Shown one piece after another: positions 1 to 5,846 of a stretch of 5,846 bases of DNA. Below the pieces are notes generated by a model. That model saw only the letters and a list, made by a program, of their open reading frames with translations. It had not been told where the DNA came from and did not search any database. The position numbers and the translations under genes were made by a program. This stretch comes from DATADD01 sp036258675 (GTDB lineage: Bacteria; Actinomycetota; CADDZG01; WHSQ01), in contig DATADD010000158.1 of the NCBI GenBank assembly GCA_036258675.1, forward strand, positions 1 through 5,846. The letters run 5' to 3'. How positions within the stretch are numbered: position 1 is the first letter of the stretch; every line of letters starts with the position of its first letter.

Positions 1-175
1 CTCGACCCGCGCCCGCGAGCGTGCGGACGACGAGCCCGGCGCCGGACGGCGCCGCGCGGGCGGGGGACGCGGCCGTGCTCCACGCCCCGCACTCCGGGCA
101 GCGCCCGAACCACGAGGGCGCGGCGTGCCCGCACATCGTGCACTCGTGCGCGCCGGTTGCCTCCCGTCGTGCCAT
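1..175 (-). CDS. radA: DNA repair protein RadA/Sms, N-terminal fragment (cut by left edge)
   Basis: RadA is a RecA-related, DnaB-like hexameric helicase/ATPase that helps process branched intermediates in homologous recombination and repair in the cytoplasm. Only the first 58 codons are visible, starting at ATG 175-173. They read MARREATGAHECTMCGHAAP and continue with SWFGRCPECGAW, which is the RadA zinc finger: Cys12, Cys15, Cys26 and Cys29 in a C-x2-C-x10-C-x2-C pattern, with the diagnostic W-x-G-x-C-P-x-C block. The spacing equals that of E. coli RadA as I recall it. An Ala/Pro/Ser-rich linker follows (residues 35-48). The RecA core and Lon-like C-terminal domain would lie beyond the left edge. 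The gene starts 39 bases after the permease stop, on the same strand, with no terminator visible between, so it is probably cotranscribed. The clpC gene further upstream supports the identification, because clpC and radA are conserved neighbours in many Gram-positive bacteria. A generic zinc-ribbon protein is the alternative, but the motif plus context makes RadA much more likely. Confidence 0.9.
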   Translation of the reverse strand, partial: MARREATGAHECTMCGHAAPSWFGRCPECGAWSTAASPARAAPSGAGLVVRTLAGAGR

Positions 176-193
176 GCCCCGACCCTAGGGGGC
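176..193 (-). promoter_or_regulatory. Probable weak ribosome binding site of radA, within a possible small hairpin
   Basis: Read on the minus strand, the 39-base spacer between the permease stop and the radA ATG contains AGGG (186-183), seven bases before the start codon; this is the best Shine-Dalgarno candidate. The flanking GCCCC (193-189) and GGGGC (180-176) are exact complements separated by eight bases, so they could pair as a 5-bp stem whose loop holds the AGGG. The rest of the spacer (214-194) is pyrimidine-rich after the permease stop, with no hairpin followed by a T-run, hence no intrinsic terminator. In DNA this G+C-rich, a 5-bp complement may be chance. Confidence 0.3.
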
Positions 194-214
194 GCCTGAG
201 ACAGGAAAGGAGCG

Positions 215-3097
215 CTACTCGGCGATCCGGAGCGCGACCGCGGGCGCGATGCGCGACGCCTGCTGGGCCGGCCACGCGGTCGCGAGCACCGACGCGAGCG
301 CGGCCGAGCCGGTGATGATCAGCAGCTGGAGCCACGGGATCGCGAACGAGAGCCCCTCGCCGAAGTCGCCGTTGGCCACGAGCTGCGAGGCGGTCACGAG
401 GGCGAGTACGGTCCCGACCGCGATCCCCTCGACCGCGACGAAGCCCGACTCGAGCAGGAAGGCGCGCCGGATCTGGCGGGGGAGGAACCCGAGCGACCGC
501 AGGACGCCCACCTGGCGGCGGCGCTCGCGCACGGCGCGCACCATCACGACCCCCAGCCCCGCGATGCCCACGAGGAGCCCGAGCGCGAGGTAGCCCTGCA
601 TGAGCCGGAGGAACTGCAGGCTGAGCGCGCTGTCGTCCTCCACGAGCGCGCGGAAGGTCCTCGCCTCGACGCCCTCCTCCAGGAAGCGGCCCTGGATGCG
701 GCGCGCGACCGCGGCGGCGTCCGCGCCGTCCTCCACATCGACGTAGAAGCGGGCGGCCGCAGCCCGCTCTCCGAGGACCTGCTCCACGGCGGGGCGCGCC
801 ATGAACGCGCCCGTGAAGGCGACGCCGCTCGACGCGATCCCGATCACCTCGCGCGTCGCCGCCGCGCCCGTGATCGGGTCGATCATGCGAACCTCGTCGC
901 CGAGCGTCACGATCGCCTCGAACCCACCGCCGGCGGTGAGGAAGAAGGGGTCGATGATCATCGCCCGGTGGTCCTCGAGCAGGCGCGCCCACGCGGCCCG
1001 ATCGCTGCTCAGGGCCGGGAGGCGCTCCTCGAGCGAGGGAGCTCCCGCCGCGACGAGCCCCTCGTCGATCCCCGACACGAACCAGGGCTCGGGCGCGGGC
1101 GCGCCTTCCGGCTGGAACAGTGGCGTGCCGTGTACGAGCGTGGCGGCGTCGGCGACGCCCCGCACGTCCTCGAGGGAGCTCTCGCGCGGGGGGTTGGCGT
1201 CGCTGGCGGATGCGAAGACGTCGAAGCCTCCGCCGGCGTGACGGGTCGCCACCGACACCTGGTTGCTGAAGATCACCGACATCTCGGCGATGAACACCAT
1301 CGTGAAGATGACGAGAGAGAACATCCCCAGGGTGAGGCCCGTGCGGAAGCGCCGCGCCAGCGGGTAGGCGAGCCCGAGGCGCAGCGAGAGGCGGCGCGCC
1401 GCCAGCCTGCGGAACGCTCCCTCGAGCACCTCCTGCGTCTGGCTCAGAAGGACCACGGCCGAGAACGTCAGCAGGAGTCCCTGGAAGACGAAGGAGGCCA
1501 TCTCGCCCGCGTCGAAGAACTGGCCGTCGGTGAGGTCGTTGCCGAAGATGCCCCACGCCAACGACAGAGCCGACGCCGCGAGCACGGGAGCCCGCCGTCC
1601 CACGAGCCGGGCGGCAAGCGGGACGATGCCCCACGCGACGAAGGCCGGGCCGAGGATCGCCGGGGCCCAGGCGCGGTCGTCGCCGAGCGAGGGGATGAAC
1701 CAGGCGGCGCCCGCGGCGCCAAGCACGACGCCCGCCGCCATCGTCCGTCGCCGCACCCGCCCTGCCCTGGGCTCGGGCAGGTCGCGGATCGCGCGGATGA
1801 TGTTGATGCGGCTGATGCGCACGCTGGTGCCGAACACGGTCGCGAGCGAGATGAGGACGCCGGCGCAGAAGCCGCCCACGATGCTGGGGGGCTCCATGTC
1901 GAACAGCAGCGTGAGCGAGAACTCGCCCGCGCCGTAGAAGATCGGCGCCGCGAGCTTCACGATCGCCCAGCCCACGCCGATGCCGGCGATCGCGCCGAGC
2001 GCTCCCGCGGTGAGCGCGTAGACCGCGCCCTGTATGGAGAACGTCCTGACGAGATCGGAGCGCCGCATCCCGACCGCCCGCAGCATGCCGAGCTGGTTCT
2101 TGCGCTCCTCCGCGAGCATCACGAAGATGTTCACGAGCAGCAGCACACCGGCGATGATCGCGAACGAGCCGATCGACACGAACAGGCTCGAGAAGCTGTC
2201 TCCCTGGACGTCGGCGGCGTCGAGAGTGTCCTTCTTGACCGGCTCCACGCGCAGGCTGCGCTCCCCGATGACGTCCCGCTCTATCGCCGCGGTCACCGCC
2301 TGCGTCAGGGCTGCCCCGGACTCCACGTCTCCGCGGTTGGACACGAGCACGGTCGTCTGGGGCGGCACCGCTCCCGCGGGCGCGCCCGCGCGCGCGAGCC
2401 CGGCGATGGTCCCCGGCGCCACGAACGCGTTCGGCGACGTGGTCTCGACGCCGCGCCAGTAGCCGGCGAGGCCGACGGTCGGCACGACGCGGTCGACCTC
2501 GAGCGACACCCTGCCGCCCAACAGGTAGCCGGCGAACTCGTCCCCGGGCATGAGATCGAGGCGCGCGGCGAGGTCCTCGGTGACCACGGCCCGCCCGGGG
2601 CCGGGCGTGGCGCCGCTGATCCCGGTCGCGTCCGGATCGCCGCCGAAGGCGCGTGCCTCGGCGAAGTCGAGCTCGAGGAGCTGCCCGTCGGGCTCCGCGA
2701 GCCGGTCGCCGCCCGCGCCCGCGGAGAACGACGCCGAGACCGCGACGAGCGAGGCGACACCGTCGATGCGGGGGTCGTCGAGGGCGCGTACCCGCTCCTC
2801 GATGTCCGCCGCCCGGGCGCGGTCGGGCGTCGTGATCGTCTCGTCGACGGGGCCGAGCTGGGTGACGGCGGTCGCGCGTATGGACGCGTCGAGGGTGTCC
2901 CCGACGATGAAGCTCCCCGTGATGAGCGCGGTCCCGAGGAGGCTGCCGGCGATGACGAGCAGCGTCTCCCCGCGGCGGCGCGCGAGGTCGCGCAGCGCGA
3001 GCCGGCGCTGCACGGGGCGGCGGACCGCCTGGTAGGCCGCGACCGCAAGCGCGAGCCCGACGAGCGCGAGCAGCGGGGGGAGTCCCGACGGGTCCAC
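215..3097 (-). CDS. Large two-module FtsX/MacB-type ABC transporter permease (960 aa)
   Basis: This is the membrane subunit of a type VII (MacB/LolCDE/FtsX-class) ABC transporter, paired with the ATPase encoded immediately upstream. Such proteins use cytoplasmic ATP hydrolysis to drive movements of extracytoplasmic domains; the substrate here is unknown. Two FtsX core units are visible. Unit 1 has a helix at about 44-66, a large extracytoplasmic domain (about 67-302), then helices at about 303-328, 357-383 and 404-428. Its coupling segment ERKNQLGMLRAVGM is at 331-344 and its end motif RINIIRAIRDLPEP at 430-443. Unit 2 has a helix at about 585-611, a second extracytoplasmic domain (about 612-827), then helices at about 828-854, 880-905 and 917-941, with the matching segments ERRRQVGVLRSLGF (858-871) and SRIAPAVALR (948-957). 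There is also an extra N-terminal helix (about 6-24) and three or four further hydrophobic segments between the units (about 452-553). The start is GTG 3097-3095, the only canonical start before the second helix. AGGGG lies three bases upstream, and two codons separate it from the ATPase stop, so translation is probably coupled. Stop is TAG. Reading frame is intact throughout. Confidence 0.93.
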   Translation of the reverse strand: MDPSGLPPLLALVGLALAVAAYQAVRRPVQRRLALRDLARRRGETLLVIAGSLLGTALITGSFIVGDTLDASIRATAVTQLGPVDETITTPDRARAADIEERVRALDDPRIDGVASLVAVSASFSAGAGGDRLAEPDGQLLELDFAEARAFGGDPDATGISGATPGPGRAVVTEDLAARLDLMPGDEFAGYLLGGRVSLEVDRVVPTVGLAGYWRGVETTSPNAFVAPGTIAGLARAGAPAGAVPPQTTVLVSNRGDVESGAALTQAVTAAIERDVIGERSLRVEPVKKDTLDAADVQGDSFSSLFVSIGSFAIIAGVLLLVNIFVMLAEERKNQLGMLRAVGMRRSDLVRTFSIQGAVYALTAGALGAIAGIGVGWAIVKLAAPIFYGAGEFSLTLLFDMEPPSIVGGFCAGVLISLATVFGTSVRISRINIIRAIRDLPEPRAGRVRRRTMAAGVVLGAAGAAWFIPSLGDDRAWAPAILGPAFVAWGIVPLAARLVGRRAPVLAASALSLAWGIFGNDLTDGQFFDAGEMASFVFQGLLLTFSAVVLLSQTQEVLEGAFRRLAARRLSLRLGLAYPLARRFRTGLTLGMFSLVIFTMVFIAEMSVIFSNQVSVATRHAGGGFDVFASASDANPPRESSLEDVRGVADAATLVHGTPLFQPEGAPAPEPWFVSGIDEGLVAAGAPSLEERLPALSSDRAAWARLLEDHRAMIIDPFFLTAGGGFEAIVTLGDEVRMIDPITGAAATREVIGIASSGVAFTGAFMARPAVEQVLGERAAAARFYVDVEDGADAAAVARRIQGRFLEEGVEARTFRALVEDDSALSLQFLRLMQGYLALGLLVGIAGLGVVMVRAVRERRRQVGVLRSLGFLPRQIRRAFLLESGFVAVEGIAVGTVLALVTASQLVANGDFGEGLSFAIPWLQLLIITGSAALASVLATAWPAQQASRIAPAVALRIAE

Positions 3098-3103
3098 GGA
3101 CCC

Positions 3104-3769
3104 CTAGACCCCGGCGGGGGACTCGGTCGACTCGATCGCGCCGTCGCGCATGCGGATGAGGCGCCCCGCCATGCGCCCGATGGCCGCGTCGTGGGTCACG
3201 AGCACGAGCGTGAGGCCCTCGCGGTTGAGCTCGGCGAGCAAGCCGATGATCGCGCCCGCGGTCTCGGAGTCGAGGTTGCCGGTGGGCTCGTCGGCCCACA
3301 CGAGCGCCGGGTCGCCCGCGAGGGCGCGCGCGATCGTCACACGCTGCTGCTCGCCGCCGGAGAGCTCCGCGGGGCGATGCCTGTGGCGGTGCCCGAGGCC
3401 GACGCGCTCGAGCGTGGCCTCGGCGCGCCGGCGCGCCTCGCCGGGCGCGGCCCCCGCCAGCAGAAGCGGGAGCTCGACGTTCTCGGCCGCGGTGAAAACG
3501 GGGATCAGGTTGAAGGACTGGAAGATGAAACCCATCTTGCGGGCGCGGTAGATGCTCCGCTCGGAGTCGCGCATCTTGTGGATGTCGCGCCCGTCCACGA
3601 TCACAGAGCCGCCGTCGATGTCGTCGAGGCCCGAGAGGCAGTTGAGCAGCGTGGTCTTGCCCGATCCCGACGGGCCCATGACCGCGAGGAACTCGCCGCG
3701 CGCCACGGTGAGGTCGAGATGGCGCAGCGCCTCGACGCTCTCCGCGCCCGTCCGGTAGACCTTCCTCAC
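3104..3769 (-). CDS. ABC transporter ATP-binding protein, MacB/LolD class (221 aa from GTG; start uncertain)
   Basis: This is the cytoplasmic ATPase that powers the adjoining FtsX-type permease. Numbered from GTG 3769-3767, all nucleotide-binding motifs are present: Walker A GPSGSGKTT (32-40), Q-loop in FQSFNLIP (Gln84), signature LSGGEQQR (136-143), Walker B ending in WADEPTGNLD (158-167; catalytic Glu161) and the H-loop VTHD (His193). The extended LSGGEQQRVTIARAL and ADEPTGNLD are typical of the MacB/LolD/FtsE branch, which fits the partner. An HRHRHRP run (129-135) precedes the signature. The start is a problem. Similarity to the family seems to begin a few codons upstream, in frame, at VILVASGVRKVY, yet the only ATG/GTG/TTG codons in this frame are this GTG and a GTG at 4060-4058 that would overlap clpC by more than 200 bases. 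An ATC at 3787-3785 would give a family-like N-terminus (LVASGVRKVY after the initiator). The stop TAG 3106-3104 lies in the same frame as the permease start. Confidence 0.93.
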   Translation of the reverse strand: MRKVYRTGAESVEALRHLDLTVARGEFLAVMGPSGSGKTTLLNCLSGLDDIDGGSVIVDGRDIHKMRDSERSIYRARKMGFIFQSFNLIPVFTAAENVELPLLLAGAAPGEARRRAEATLERVGLGHRHRHRPAELSGGEQQRVTIARALAGDPALVWADEPTGNLDSETAGAIIGLLAELNREGLTLVLVTHDAAIGRMAGRLIRMRDGAIESTESPAGV

Positions 3770-3808
3770 GCCGGAGGCGACGAGGATGACGCCGTCCCGC
3801 GGCGCGCC

Positions 3809-3832
3809 GGAGCCCGGCCGAAGCCGGGCCCC
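3809..3832 (-). other. RNA hairpin with UUCG tetraloop between clpC and the ABC ATPase gene
   Basis: On the minus strand, GGGGCCCGGC (3832-3823) and GCCGGGCTCC (3818-3809) pair over 10 bp, with one G-U pair, around the loop TTCG (3822-3819). The closing pair is C-G, giving the C(UUCG)G arrangement known to be exceptionally stable in RNA. The hairpin begins 16 bases after the clpC stop codon. It is not followed by a T-run, so it does not look like a standard intrinsic terminator. It could protect or define a 3' end, act as a processing site, or attenuate transcription into the transporter genes. Its existence as a complement is seen directly; its function is inferred. Confidence 0.55.
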
Positions 3833-3848
3833 GTCGCCGTCTATGGAA

Positions 3849-5846
<1,998 letters not shown>

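Noticed and set aside
183..190. Palindrome CCCTAGGG in the permease-radA spacer as a possible operator
   Set aside because: Only eight bases, no second copy seen, and easily explained by chance in G+C-rich sequence.
205..212. A strong Shine-Dalgarno-like GAAAGGAG on the plus strand near the permease stop
   Set aside because: No ATG, GTG or TTG lies at a suitable distance downstream on the plus strand (the next ATG is at 249), and the frame beyond it shows no protein-like sequence.
3360..3390. Alternating His-Arg run (HRHRHRP) in the ATPase as a possible metal site
   Set aside because: It lies just before the signature motif, where MacB/LolD-type ATPases commonly carry His and Arg residues, so it needs no special explanation.

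Overview
This window is very G+C-rich (about 70% by eye) and reads entirely on the minus strand. It holds four consecutive genes in transcription order from right to left: clpC (5' end cut by the right edge), an ABC-transporter ATPase, a large two-module FtsX/MacB-type permease, and the start of radA (cut by the left edge). The ClpC sequence closely resembles actinobacterial ClpC. Together with the base composition, this suggests a deep-branching high-GC actinobacterium such as Thermoleophilia or Rubrobacteria. That placement is an inference and not a proof.

Layout, right to left. Positions 5846-3849 encode most of ClpC, the Hsp100 unfoldase of the ClpCP protease: both AAA+ modules, the short M domain and the ClpP-docking loop are present, and only the N-terminal region is missing. 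A 79-base gap follows, containing a strong 10-bp hairpin with a UUCG tetraloop (3832-3809). Positions 3769-3104 encode a complete ATPase of the MacB/LolD class. Its first canonical start codon lies slightly inside the conserved domain, so its true start is uncertain. After two sense codons in the same frame comes the permease (3097-215, 960 aa). Thirty-nine bases later radA/sms begins (175 to the left edge), recognised from its N-terminal four-cysteine zinc finger.

The arrangement is a variation on a known neighbourhood. clpC followed by radA is a conserved pair in Firmicutes (ctsR-mcsA-mcsB-clpC-radA-disA in Bacillus) and in some actinobacteria. Here a complete transporter module sits between them on the same strand with short spacers. 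The four genes could be cotranscribed, with the UUCG hairpin as a possible processing or attenuation point between the clpC part and the transporter-radA part. The transporter's substrate cannot be read from the sequence: no adaptor (MacA/HlyD-like) or substrate-binding gene is in view.

The window is mainly housekeeping with an unusual insertion. I see no mobile element, CRISPR array, tRNA or rRNA, and no clear undescribed system. The items most worth a second look are the transporter lodged between clpC and radA, the ATPase start-codon problem and the tetraloop hairpin.
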